Positions 50,867 to 58,500 of a stretch of 64,000 bases of DNA are shown here, piece by piece. The notes under the pieces are model-generated. The model saw nothing but the letters and a program-made list of their open reading frames with translations, had not been told where the DNA came from and made no database searches. Position 1 is the stretch's first letter. Every line of letters starts with the position of its first letter. Position numbers and translations under genes: made by a program. The DNA lies in contig JBBSNY010000003.1 of the NCBI GenBank assembly GCA_038260305.1, positions 131,177-195,176 on the forward strand, in the 5' to 3' direction. This stretch comes from CADCVQ01 sp038260305 (GTDB lineage: Bacteria > Actinomycetota > Thermoleophilia > Solirubrobacterales > Solirubrobacteraceae).

Positions 50867-51367
50867 ATGCCACAAGACCCCAGAGGAACGCTCATGCCTG
50901 GATCTGCGCCACGCGTGCTCATCGTCGCCAACCGCACCGCCGCGACCGAGCCACTGCTGGCAGCGGTCCGGAGCCGGGCGCAGGCCGGTCCCGCGCGCTT
51001 TCATCTGCTCGTGCCGGCCACGCCGCGCGGCCTGCATCGCGTCGTCGACCCCGAGGTCTCGGGTCGCGAGGAGGCGGCGGAGCAGCTTACGATCGCCCTC
51101 GAGCTGCTGCGCGAGGCGGCGGGGTCGGAGATCACCGGCCACGTCGGCAGCGCGGACCCGATGGCGGCGATCGCCGACGTCATCAACGACCGCCGCGTGC
51201 ACGAGATCATCCTCTCGACGCTGCCGCGCCGGCTGTCGCGCTGGATGCACCTCGACCTGCCGAGCAAGCTGAACGGGATGGGCATCCCGGTGACGCACGT
51301 CCAGGGCGAGGTGCCCTCCGAGAGCGAGCCGGCGCGGTCCGAGCTCGTCGGCGGCGCCGCGGCGTAA
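50867..51367 (+). CDS. Universal-stress-protein-like protein next to the cbb cluster
   Basis: 166 residues. Starts around PRVLIVANRTAATEPLLAAV and continues with ARFHLLVPATPRG, a helix EEAAEQLTIALELLREAAG, GHVGSADPMAAIADVIND and HEIILSTLPRRLSRWMHLDL, ending PVTHVQGE. The alternating strand-helix pattern is that of the UspA fold; the ATP motif G-x2-G-x9-G is not evident. TACATT (50851-50856) is 10 nt before the ATG at 50867. An ATG at 50894 behind AGAGGA is the alternative. A role in carbon fixation is only suggested by position between cbbP and cbbR. Confidence 0.65.
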   Translation: MPQDPRGTLMPGSAPRVLIVANRTAATEPLLAAVRSRAQAGPARFHLLVPATPRGLHRVVDPEVSGREEAAEQLTIALELLREAAGSEITGHVGSADPMAAIADVINDRRVHEIILSTLPRRLSRWMHLDLPSKLNGMGIPVTHVQGEVPSESEPARSELVGGAAA

Positions 51368-51417
51368 GTGCTGGGTGCGGCCCGCCGGGGCCGGCGGGCA
51401 CGCGTGTGGAGTGGGCG

Positions 51418-52377
51418 CTACTTCTGTGCGCCGGGCGGGCGCGCAGCGGTGATCGCAGGCGGGATGCCGGAGGCGTCGCTGAGGCTCTCACGCGCTTCGG
51501 GCGAGACGACGAAGCTCATGAAGCGCTCGACGGCGGCGCGGCGTGGCCCGACGGTCGAGCACATCGCATACCAGCGCCGTGCCGCCGGGCGATGGCGAAC
51601 CGGCAGCGCTGCCAGCAGCCCGGCCTCGAGCTCGAGCGCGACCGCGGCGCGCGAGATGAAGGCGACGCCGATGCCCGCGCGGGCGGCCTGCTTGATGGCG
51701 CCGTTGGAGCCGAGCGTCAGCGTTTGCGGCTCGAGCGCAGCGGCGGCGAGGAACTCCTCGTTGACGACGCGGGTGCCGGAGCCGGGCTCGCGCAGCAGCC
51801 AGACGCGGCGTTCGAGCTCGGCGGCATCGATCATGCCACCGCCGACATGCGGATCGTCGGGCGCGGTGATGAGGACGAACTCGTTCTGCAGGATCGCCGT
51901 GGACTGGATGCGCGGGTCGCGCGGCGGGCGGCCGCCGATCGCGACGTCGGCGCGGTGATCGAGAACGAGGTCGAGTACCTGCTCGCGGTTGCCGACGGCG
52001 AGCGTCAAGCCGATGCCCTCGTTGTTCTGGCTGAAGACGCGCATGAGCGGTGGGACGAAGGACTCCGCCGCCGTCGTGACCGCGGCGAGGCGCAGGCGGC
52101 GGTCGGCGAGATGGGCGGCCTCGCGCGCGGCGCGCCGGCCCTCCTCGAGCAGGCCGATGACGTCGGCGGCGAACGGAGCGAAGGCGGTGCCCGCGGCGGT
52201 CGGCCGGATGCCGCGTCCCTCGCGCTCCGTGACGGGCGTCCCGAGCTCACGCGAGAGCGCAGCGACGGCGGCCGACACCGACGGCTGCGTGACGACGAGC
52301 TCGTCAGCGGCCGCGGTCACGGAGCCACCGCGCATGACCGCCAGAAAGCTCCGCAGCTGCGTGAGAGTTATAGACAC
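51418..52377 (-). CDS. cbbR: LysR-type regulator CbbR
   Basis: 319 residues. N-terminal winged helix-turn-helix (LTQLRSFLAVMRGGSVTAAADELVVTQPSVSAAVAAL) and a periplasmic-binding-like effector domain (about 90-300) with LRLAAVTTAAESFVPPLM, ADVAIGGRPPRD and GIGVAFISRAAVALELEAGLL. Its location at the end of the cbb cluster, pointing toward it, supports the CbbR assignment; unusually it is not divergent from cbbL. GTG start, TAAGCT (52385-52390, opposite strand) 7 nt upstream, so the mRNA is probably leaderless. The -10 lies in a palindrome, suggesting autoregulation. Confidence 0.85.
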   Translation of the reverse strand: MSITLTQLRSFLAVMRGGSVTAAADELVVTQPSVSAAVAALSRELGTPVTEREGRGIRPTAAGTAFAPFAADVIGLLEEGRRAAREAAHLADRRLRLAAVTTAAESFVPPLMRVFSQNNEGIGLTLAVGNREQVLDLVLDHRADVAIGGRPPRDPRIQSTAILQNEFVLITAPDDPHVGGGMIDAAELERRVWLLREPGSGTRVVNEEFLAAAALEPQTLTLGSNGAIKQAARAGIGVAFISRAAVALELEAGLLAALPVRHRPAARRWYAMCSTVGPRRAAVERFMSFVVSPEARESLSDASGIPPAITAARPPGAQK

Positions 52378-52384
52378 AACCCAC

Positions 52385-52398
52385 AGCTTAGCGGCTAA
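52385..52398 (-). promoter_or_regulatory. cbbR -10 element within palindrome
   Basis: On the minus strand TAAGCT sits 7 nt before the GTG start and overlaps the perfect palindrome TTAGC-C-GCTAA (52388-52398). A LysR-type protein binding here would cover its own promoter, the usual design of negative autoregulation. Confidence 0.5.
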
Positions 52399-52446
52399 AC
52401 GACAGAACTCCCACGATACCGACCGGTCCCGCGGGGGACCGGCGCG

Positions 52447-54135
52447 TCAGAAGGTCGATCCGGGTGGGGCCGCGAGCGCTGGTGTTGCGAGCAGGTCGCC
52501 GCGGCGCGCGCTGAGACCGATGAGGTCCGTGTCGTCGGGTGGGTAGGGGGCGGAGACGCTCAGGCCGACGGGGGCGGGCGCCGGTCGGCTCGTCGCCGGC
52601 AGCACGAGTGGCGCGCGGCGTTCGTAGCGTCGCAGGTACAGCAGGAAGTTCGCCAGCATCGCGAACGTCACGGCGAACATGACGCCGCAGACCGCGAGCA
52701 GCGGCGCGGTGTCGGCGGGCGGACCGAGGGCCAGTCGCGCCGCGGAGTACAGCGCACCGCCCGCCGCGATCGTGCCCATCGCGAGCAGCAGCGATTTCAC
52801 CCAGGTCGACTCGCCGCGCTGCACGGACTTGCGCGAGACGGAGAACTTCCGGTCGACGCGGATGACCCCGCTGAGCGCCGCACACTGGGCGATCGCGTTG
52901 GCGAGCGCGTAGCACTCGGTGTAGACGAGGTGGTAGGTCCCGCGCGAGAAGCGGGCCGTCGCGAAGATCCCGAACGCCATGTACGTCCCCGCAATCCCGA
53001 GGAACAGCGGCAGGTCAGCCGTGACCGGCGCCGACAGCGTCGCGACGCACAGCACCGGCGTCAGGAAGAAGATCATCCGCTGCGGGCCCTGGGCATGGGC
53101 GAGCGTCGCGCTGAGGTAGCTGAAGCGCTGCGACCACGACAGCCCGCGGGCGCACAGCGGCGAGTCGGGCGACCGCAGAAGCAGGCCGAGCGAGCCCGCG
53201 GCCCAGCGGCGGCGCTGGCGATAAAACTCCTTGAGGTTCTCCGCCTCGAGGCCGTACGCGAGCGCCTCCGGCACGAACACCGAGCGCCAGCCGCGCGCGT
53301 GCAGGCGCAGCGACGTGTGGATGTCCTCGGTCGCCGTTCCGGTCGCGAAGCCCCCGATCGAGTCCAGCGCCGCCCGCCGCATGACCGCGCTGGTTCCGAC
53401 GAAGAACGCCGAGTTCGAGCCGTTCTTCGCGGGCTGGATGCAGCGGTAGAACATCCCCTGCTCGCTCCAAGAGCCGCGCCGGCCGAGCCGGAACAGGAAC
53501 GTGTCGCGGTTGTGGTAGGTCTGCGGGCTCTGCACGAACGCGACTCCGGGGTCGTCGAGGTGGCCGAGCGTGCGCTCGAGGAAGCGCGGCGACGGGACGT
53601 GGTCGGCGTCGAGTAGCAGCAGGAACTCGGCGTCCGATCGCGTGAGCCCGTGGTTGAGGTTGCCGGCCTTCGCGTGGGTGCTGCTCGCGCGTGGGAGGTA
53701 ACCCGCACCGAGCGCGGTGGCCATCCGGCGAACCTCGTCGCGGCAGCCGTCGTCGAGCACGAGCACGTCCCGGATCCCGTGCACCGCGAGTGCGCCGCGG
53801 ATCGTCGGCTCGAGCACGGCGAGCGGCTCGTTGCACGTGCAGATGAACGCATCAACCGTGCGCCCGCGCGGCGCGGGACGGTGGTGGGGGACGTTGATGA
53901 CCCGCGTCATCCACAGGAACAGGCCGGTGGAGAGGACGCCGTAGAACTCCGCCAGGTAGAGCAGCGGCGCGAACCACACGTCCCAGTTGATGACGGTCGA
54001 GCGCCACGCGAGGTACGGAAGCGCGAGCGTCGAGTAGATGCCGAGGATCAGCGTGAAAGATGCCGGCGACTGCATGCGCGCGTAGCGGGTCCGCACCCGC
54101 TCGGTCCCGGCACCGTGCTTGCGAGCGGCCTCCAT
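52447..54135 (-). CDS. Processive family 2 glycosyltransferase (cellulose synthase-like)
   Basis: 562 residues. Two N-terminal membrane helices (about 24-44 and 56-78), a cytosolic GT-A domain with VLVLDDG (DDG 128-130), LLLLDADH (DAD 176-178), TATEDIHTSL (TED 269-271) and QRRRW (307-311), and four or more C-terminal helices with a Pro-rich tail. This is the full D, DxD, TED, QxxRW set of processive beta-glycosyltransferases making cellulose- or glucan-like polymers. No PilZ domain or accessory bcs gene is adjacent. TAGACT (54145-54150, opposite strand) lies 9 nt before the ATG. Confidence 0.88.
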   Translation of the reverse strand: MEAARKHGAGTERVRTRYARMQSPASFTLILGIYSTLALPYLAWRSTVINWDVWFAPLLYLAEFYGVLSTGLFLWMTRVINVPHHRPAPRGRTVDAFICTCNEPLAVLEPTIRGALAVHGIRDVLVLDDGCRDEVRRMATALGAGYLPRASSTHAKAGNLNHGLTRSDAEFLLLLDADHVPSPRFLERTLGHLDDPGVAFVQSPQTYHNRDTFLFRLGRRGSWSEQGMFYRCIQPAKNGSNSAFFVGTSAVMRRAALDSIGGFATGTATEDIHTSLRLHARGWRSVFVPEALAYGLEAENLKEFYRQRRRWAAGSLGLLLRSPDSPLCARGLSWSQRFSYLSATLAHAQGPQRMIFFLTPVLCVATLSAPVTADLPLFLGIAGTYMAFGIFATARFSRGTYHLVYTECYALANAIAQCAALSGVIRVDRKFSVSRKSVQRGESTWVKSLLLAMGTIAAGGALYSAARLALGPPADTAPLLAVCGVMFAVTFAMLANFLLYLRRYERRAPLVLPATSRPAPAPVGLSVSAPYPPDDTDLIGLSARRGDLLATPALAAPPGSTF

Positions 54136-54395
54136 CGGTGCAGGAGTCTACGGCAAGAACGGACGAATCAAGTGCGCAGTAGCCCCCGCTGAGGATCGTT
54201 CCCAACGACGCACGGAGGCTACGATCGAGGCATGTTCGAGTCCGCGCGGGTCCGCACGCAATGCCGCAACGCGCTGTCGGTGAGGCGCGTGCCGCAGCCG
54301 CTGTGCGCGCTCGGACGTTCCGGGGGTCGTGCTCGCCCAGGCACTCGCAGGAGCGGGCTGCCGGAGGAGCGAGCAGCTGTAGCCCCGACAACGCG
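54136..54395. other. Gene-poor stretch between glycosyltransferase and tRNA-Gly
   Basis: About 260 bases with the glycosyltransferase promoter at its left edge and the tRNA terminator at its right. A TACGAT hexamer 6 nt before an ATG at 54232 resembles a leaderless start. The frame behind it is Arg-rich and runs antisense through the tRNA, so I do not accept it as a gene. A short transcript from that promoter remains possible. Confidence 0.4.
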
Positions 54396-54396
54396 A

Positions 54397-54418
54397 AAGG
54401 CCCGCCGGAGCGGGCCTT
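54397..54418 (-). terminator. Terminator of tRNA-Gly
   Basis: AAGGCCCGC and its complement around a TCCG loop, read on the minus strand 8 bases after the tRNA, followed by a short TTT. A 9-bp stem directly behind a tRNA is a convincing intrinsic terminator. Confidence 0.75.
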
Positions 54419-54425
54419 CCGAAAG

Positions 54426-54499
54426 AGCGGATGAAGGGACTCGAACCCTCGACCTTCTGCATGGCAAGCAGACGCTCTAGCCAACTGAGCTACATCCGC
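54426..54499 (-). tRNA. tRNA-Gly (GCC)
   Basis: 74 nt. Acceptor GCGGATG pairs with CATCCGC; the D arm has GCTCAGTTGGCTAGAGC; the anticodon loop TTGCCAT within CTGC/GCAG stems gives anticodon GCC; the T arm is GAGGGTTCGAGTCCCTT; discriminator T. CCA is not encoded. It reads GGC, the commonest glycine codon in this DNA. Confidence 0.95.
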
Positions 54500-54594
54500 A
54501 CGAGCGGCGGATTATAGCCCCGAGGCAGTTTGACGACGCGCGGGTCGCGGGCGCGGGCGGCACCCGGTGGTCGCGCCCGCGTAGGCTCGCCGCC

Positions 54595-55224
54595 ATGGCA
54601 ACGCCCAGCGTCCCGGATGGCATGCAGGCGCGCGGCGTCGCGGTCGTGCTGGGCGGCCGGCGCGTGCTCGACGGCGTCAGCATCGGCGTCCCGCGCGCCC
54701 AGGTGACCGCGCTCGTCGCGCCGTCGGGGGCGGGGAAGAGCACGCTGCTGCGTGCGCTCGTCGGTCTCGTTGCGACCGACGCGGGGGCCGTCACGCTCGA
54801 CGGTGAGGACGTTCGCGGGCTCGACGCCTGTGCGCTGCGCCGCCGCGTCGGGCTCGTCGCGCAGTCGCCCGCGATGCTCCCCGGCAGCGTCGCCGACAAC
54901 CTGCGCCACGGCGTCGACGGGCTGTCCGAGGCCGACCTGCTCGCTGCGCTCGAGGCCTCGAGCCTTCCCGCGGCGATCGCCGATCGCGCCGCGCGCGAGC
55001 TGTCCGGTGGCGAGCGCGCGCGGGTCGCGCTCGCCCGCGCGCTCACGCGCGAACCGGAGCTGCTGCTGCTCGACGAGCCGACCGCGGCGCTCGACGCGGA
55101 CTCTGCACGGCGCATCGGCGAGACATTGCGCGGGCTGCGCGAGCGCGGGCTCGGGATCTGCGTCGCGACGCATGACGCCGCGTTCGTCGAGGCCTGGGCC
55201 GATCGCAGCGAGCACCTCACATGA
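54595..55224 (+). CDS. ABC transporter ATPase, FetA/YbbL-like
   Basis: 209 residues. Walker A APSGAGKSTLLRAL, Q-loop in VGLVAQSPAMLPGSV, signature ELSGGERARVALARAL, Walker B LLLLDEPTAALD and H-loop CVATHDAAFV. Partner of the membrane gene that follows with an ATGA overlap, forming a FetAB-like pair. In E. coli that pair is linked to iron export and oxidative stress resistance; here only the family is clear. TAGGCT (54582-54587) is 7 nt before the ATG. Confidence 0.88.
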   Translation: MATPSVPDGMQARGVAVVLGGRRVLDGVSIGVPRAQVTALVAPSGAGKSTLLRALVGLVATDAGAVTLDGEDVRGLDACALRRRVGLVAQSPAMLPGSVADNLRHGVDGLSEADLLAALEASSLPAAIADRAARELSGGERARVALARALTREPELLLLDEPTAALDADSARRIGETLRGLRERGLGICVATHDAAFVEAWADRSEHLT

Positions 55225-55979
55225 GCTCGATGGCCGCACAGATCGCCGCCGCCGCGGGCTTCGCCGTCGTCGCCGTGGGCCTGTCGATGCGGATGGGACT
55301 CGGGCTCGGTCGCGAGATTGCGGTCGCCTCGGTGCGGGCCGGGGTCCAGTTGGCCGTCGTCGGCGCCGCGATCGCGCTCGTCTTCCGCTACCCGGCACTG
55401 GCGTTCGTGTTCGTCGCCGTCATGCTCACGACGGCCGGTCTGACGGCCGGCGGAAGGCTGCACGGGTTGCCGCGCGCGCGCCTGCGCGCGCTCGTCGCGA
55501 TCGCCGTGCCCGCGCTGACGGCCACCGGCGCACTGCTGCTCGTCGGCGCGTTTGACCTCACCGCACGGTCGGCCGTGCCGACCGCAGGGATCCTCATCGG
55601 TGGCGCGCTCGCAGCGACGACGCTGACCGGCCGCCGGTTGCTCGAGTCGCTGCACGACGAGGCCGACGAGATCGAGGCGCGCCTGTGCCTCGGCGACCGC
55701 GCCCGCGAGGCGCTCGCGCCGGCGCTGCGGCGCGCGGTCACGACGGGGCTGATCCCGGTCATCGACCAGACGCGCAGCGTCGGGCTCGTGACGCTGCCCG
55801 GGACGTTCGTCGGGCTCGTGCTCGGCGGCGCGACGGCCGGCGAGGCGGCTTCGACGCAGCTCGTTGTGCTGCTCGCTCTCGTCGCTGTCGAGCTCGCCGC
55901 GGGGCTGCTGCTCACCGAGCTCACGCAGCGCGCCGTCATCGAGCCGGGGGAGCGCATCGCGCTGCCGAAGCGGGGATAG
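55221..55979 (+). CDS. ABC transporter permease, FetB/UPF0014 family
   Basis: 252 residues, about seven hydrophobic helices. UPF0014 hallmarks include GREIAVASVRAGVQLAVVG, LRRAVTTGLIPVIDQTRSVGLVTLPGTFVGLVLGG (split here by description only) and a cytosolic EADEIEARLCLG-like coupling region. It pairs with the preceding ATPase as an exporter whose substrate may be iron or another metal. A very strong palindromic hairpin follows the stop. Confidence 0.88.
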   Translation: MSSMAAQIAAAAGFAVVAVGLSMRMGLGLGREIAVASVRAGVQLAVVGAAIALVFRYPALAFVFVAVMLTTAGLTAGGRLHGLPRARLRALVAIAVPALTATGALLLVGAFDLTARSAVPTAGILIGGALAATTLTGRRLLESLHDEADEIEARLCLGDRAREALAPALRRAVTTGLIPVIDQTRSVGLVTLPGTFVGLVLGGATAGEAASTQLVVLLALVAVELAAGLLLTELTQRAVIEPGERIALPKRG

Positions 55980-55982
55980 GCG

Positions 55983-56008
55983 CCGCCGGTGGCCGTGGCC
56001 ACCGGCGG
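55983..56008 (+). terminator. 12-bp perfect stem hairpin after the FetB-like gene
   Basis: CCGCCGGTGGCC and its exact complement around GT, 4 bases after the stop codon. Same architecture as the hairpin behind coxM (12 bp, two-base centre, GGCC next to the centre). Confidence 0.65.
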
Positions 56009-56160
56009 AACCGCTCCTGGCGAGGACCTCCCTCCGTGAAGGACTCCCACCTTGCGCGCCGGTCATAGGGCGACGACGCGGCGCGGTCAGCCGGTCCCCA
56101 CCTGAGGCCTTGGTCGCCGACTGCCCTGCTGAGACTACGGCTTCCGGTGTATTGCGGCTA

Positions 56161-57336
56161 TCACTCCACGCTTGCTGTCGCGTCGAGCTCGGCGAGCACC
56201 TCTTCGGTGTGCTCGCCAAGGCGTGGCGACGGCTTCGCCGGCACGCGCCCCGAGACGCTGAAGGTCAGCGGCGAGGCGGGGGTGAGGTACGTCCCGACCG
56301 GGTGCTCGACCATCGAGAACATCGGGTTTGCCTCCGAGCAGCGGGCGTCCTCGGCGACGAGCTGCTTGAAGGTCTGGTAGGGCCCCCAGGAGACGCCGGT
56401 GCCGGCGAACGTCTCGCGGATCTGCTCGAGCGTGCGCTCGCCGAACCACGGGGTGAGCAGCTCGCGGATGAGGTCGCGCCCCTTGTAGCGCCCGGCCTCG
56501 CCGCGGAAGTCATGCCCCGTCGCCGTGGCGACCGTGTCGAAGAGCTCCTCGGTCCCGGTCGCCTGCTTGAGCGCCTTCCACTGGCGCCCGGTCAGCGCGA
56601 CGACCATGACGCGCCGTGAATCGGCGGTCGGGAAGTCGCCGCCGAAAGCGCCGTAGAGGTAGTTGCCGTCGCGCGGCTGGTCGCGGCCCTCGAGCTGGAC
56701 CTCGGCGATCCGGCCAAGGTTGCCGACGGCCGCGACCGCCACGTCGGACAGCGCGATCTCGACGAGCTGGCCCTCGCCGGTCTTGTCGCGGTGGCGCAGC
56801 GCGGCGAGCAGGCCGACGACGGCGAGCCCGCCCATCGCGGTGTCCCACGCCGGCATCAGGCTGTTGGTCGGCACGGCCGAGTCGCGCGGGCCCATCGCGT
56901 CGGGGAAGCCGACCGACGGGTTGACGGTGTAGTCGACCTCCGACGAGCCGTCGTGGTTGCCCGTCATGACGACCATGATGAGGTCCTCGCGCCGCTCTCG
57001 AAGCTTCTCGTAGCTCATCCAGCCGCGGGCGGGGAAGTTCGTCATGAAGATGCCGTTGCCGGCGCCCGGCATCGTGATCAGCCGCGACAGCTGCTCACGG
57101 CCCTCGTCGGAGCGCAGGTCGATCTCGATCGAACGCTTGCCCTTCTGCAGGCCCGACCAGAACAGGCTCTCGCCCGCGGCGTTCAGCGGCCAGCGCCTCC
57201 AATCCAGGCCGCCGCCGGGCGCATCGAAGCGGATGACGTCCGCGCCGAGCTGTGCGAGCGTCATGCCCGCCGTCGGCGCGGCGACGAACGCCGAGCCCTC
57301 GATCACGCGGACGCCGTTGAGGATTCCTTCGCTCAT
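56161..57336 (-). CDS. CoA-transferase family III, 2-methylfumaryl-CoA isomerase-like
   Basis: 391 residues. Family III (CaiB/Frc) fold with VRVIEGSAFVAAPTAGMTLAQLGADVIRFD at the N terminus and the catalytic aspartate in MPAWDTAMGG (D165). The N-terminal IEGSAFVAAP and WRRWP block, and the long NYLYGAFGGDFPTAD segment, resemble mesaconyl-CoA C1-C4 CoA transferase (Mct, 2-methylfumaryl-CoA isomerase) of the 3-hydroxypropionate bicycle. The upstream overlapping gene is mesaconyl-CoA hydratase-like, which strengthens this. The precise substrate needs assay; a generic CoA transferase is the fallback. Confidence 0.78.
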   Translation of the reverse strand: MSEGILNGVRVIEGSAFVAAPTAGMTLAQLGADVIRFDAPGGGLDWRRWPLNAAGESLFWSGLQKGKRSIEIDLRSDEGREQLSRLITMPGAGNGIFMTNFPARGWMSYEKLRERREDLIMVVMTGNHDGSSEVDYTVNPSVGFPDAMGPRDSAVPTNSLMPAWDTAMGGLAVVGLLAALRHRDKTGEGQLVEIALSDVAVAAVGNLGRIAEVQLEGRDQPRDGNYLYGAFGGDFPTADSRRVMVVALTGRQWKALKQATGTEELFDTVATATGHDFRGEAGRYKGRDLIRELLTPWFGERTLEQIRETFAGTGVSWGPYQTFKQLVAEDARCSEANPMFSMVEHPVGTYLTPASPLTFSVSGRVPAKPSPRLGEHTEEVLAELDATASVE

Positions 57337-58358
57337 GCCATCGCTCCCACAAGTCGCCAGTCCAGTACGTCGGCCAATGTGCCGTCCTTGCGCTGCGCCG
57401 AGACTTCGATGCGCAGCGTCACGAAACCGCCGCCGTCGGGCAGCGCCTCGGTTGACTCCAGGTGCACGGTGCTGCGCAGCACGTCGCCCTCGAAGACGGG
57501 CGCGAGGTGGTTGCAGTGATGCCAGCCGATGATCGTCACGAGGTTCGGCAGGACCTTCGTCAGCTGCGCCGCGGCGATGCCGATCGTGTGCCCGCCGTAG
57601 ACGAGGCGCTTGCCGGAGCTGTGCGAGCCGGGATCGGTGTGCGCCTTGGCGATGTTCAACGACATCCGCACGAGCTCCGGCGCGCCGGTGACGCTGTCGC
57701 CGCCGTCGACGATCCACGTCGTGGGCGCCGTCAGCTCGGCGAAATGGGCGCCGGGCACGGCATCGCGGTAGACGTTCAGGTCGAGGCCGTCGACCGTCGC
57801 GTGCAGCGCGTCGGCGGGCAGGTCGGCCGGGAACTGATCGAGGTCGTCGGCGTGCGCCTGCGAGGCGTCGAGGTCTGAGATCGGGAGCATCGCGCAGCGC
57901 CAGTAGTCGAGGATCGGGCGGTCCTCCTGGTCGGTCGTGACGATGTGCAGGACGGCGAGCCCGGTCGGCTTGCGCCCCTCCTTGATCGTGTTGCGCTTCA
58001 GCGCGACGATCTCCGTGGTCGTGGAGAGCGTGTCGCCGATCGCGGGCAGGCGGCGCAGCATGAGGCGGCGGTAGAAGAGGTTGCCGATGACGCGCTGGGT
58101 GGGGAGCGTCGACTGGCCGATCGAGACGTCGCAGACGAGCATCGGATGCGCGAGGCGGCGGCCGGCGACCCGGTCCGACAGCGTCGCGTCGAGCGCGATC
58201 CGCAGGCGGTCGCCGACGATCGACTGGTGCAGTGCGGCGTGGCCCTCGGTCAGCGTCATCGCGGGAAACTCGACGTAGCGGTCGCCGACGGCGAGCTGTT
58301 CCCAATAGGGCCCGCCGACGTGCACGGCGTCGCTGGCGATCGTGGGCTGTGCGCTCAT
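57333..58358 (-). CDS. MaoC-type hydratase, mesaconyl-CoA hydratase-like
   Basis: 341 residues with two hot-dog domains (about 15-165 and 185-335). MaoC-like features: YWEQLAVGDRYVEFP, TEGHAALHQSIVGD, AHPMLVCDVSIGQST in the first and KRLVYGGHTIGIAAAQLTKVLP with HCNHLAPVFEGDVLRSTV in the second. The double-hot-dog size matches mesaconyl-CoA (2-methylfumaryl-CoA) hydratases, interconverting mesaconyl-CoA and beta-methylmalyl-CoA. It overlaps the CoA-transferase gene by ATGA. GAGG precedes the ATG. No malyl-CoA lyase is in the window. Confidence 0.75.
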   Translation of the reverse strand: MSAQPTIASDAVHVGGPYWEQLAVGDRYVEFPAMTLTEGHAALHQSIVGDRLRIALDATLSDRVAGRRLAHPMLVCDVSIGQSTLPTQRVIGNLFYRRLMLRRLPAIGDTLSTTTEIVALKRNTIKEGRKPTGLAVLHIVTTDQEDRPILDYWRCAMLPISDLDASQAHADDLDQFPADLPADALHATVDGLDLNVYRDAVPGAHFAELTAPTTWIVDGGDSVTGAPELVRMSLNIAKAHTDPGSHSSGKRLVYGGHTIGIAAAQLTKVLPNLVTIIGWHHCNHLAPVFEGDVLRSTVHLESTEALPDGGGFVTLRIEVSAQRKDGTLADVLDWRLVGAMA

Positions 58359-58500
58359 GCTCGGACCTCGTTGTCGACGTGCGCAGGCGCCCGCGACAGT
58401 CGCGGGTCGGCCGCGCGATGACCGGTGCGTTGGCAGTTCCCGCGGCGACCGTTAGGGCCGCTCGCGGCGCCCGGTCGCGGGCGTTCAGGAGTGGCTGAAA

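Noticed and set aside
54232..54480. An 82-residue frame with a leaderless-type hexamer before its ATG
   Set aside because: Its second half is the antisense of tRNA-Gly, a classic spurious translation (EGTRTLDLLHGKQ), and its first half is Arg-rich with no domain features.
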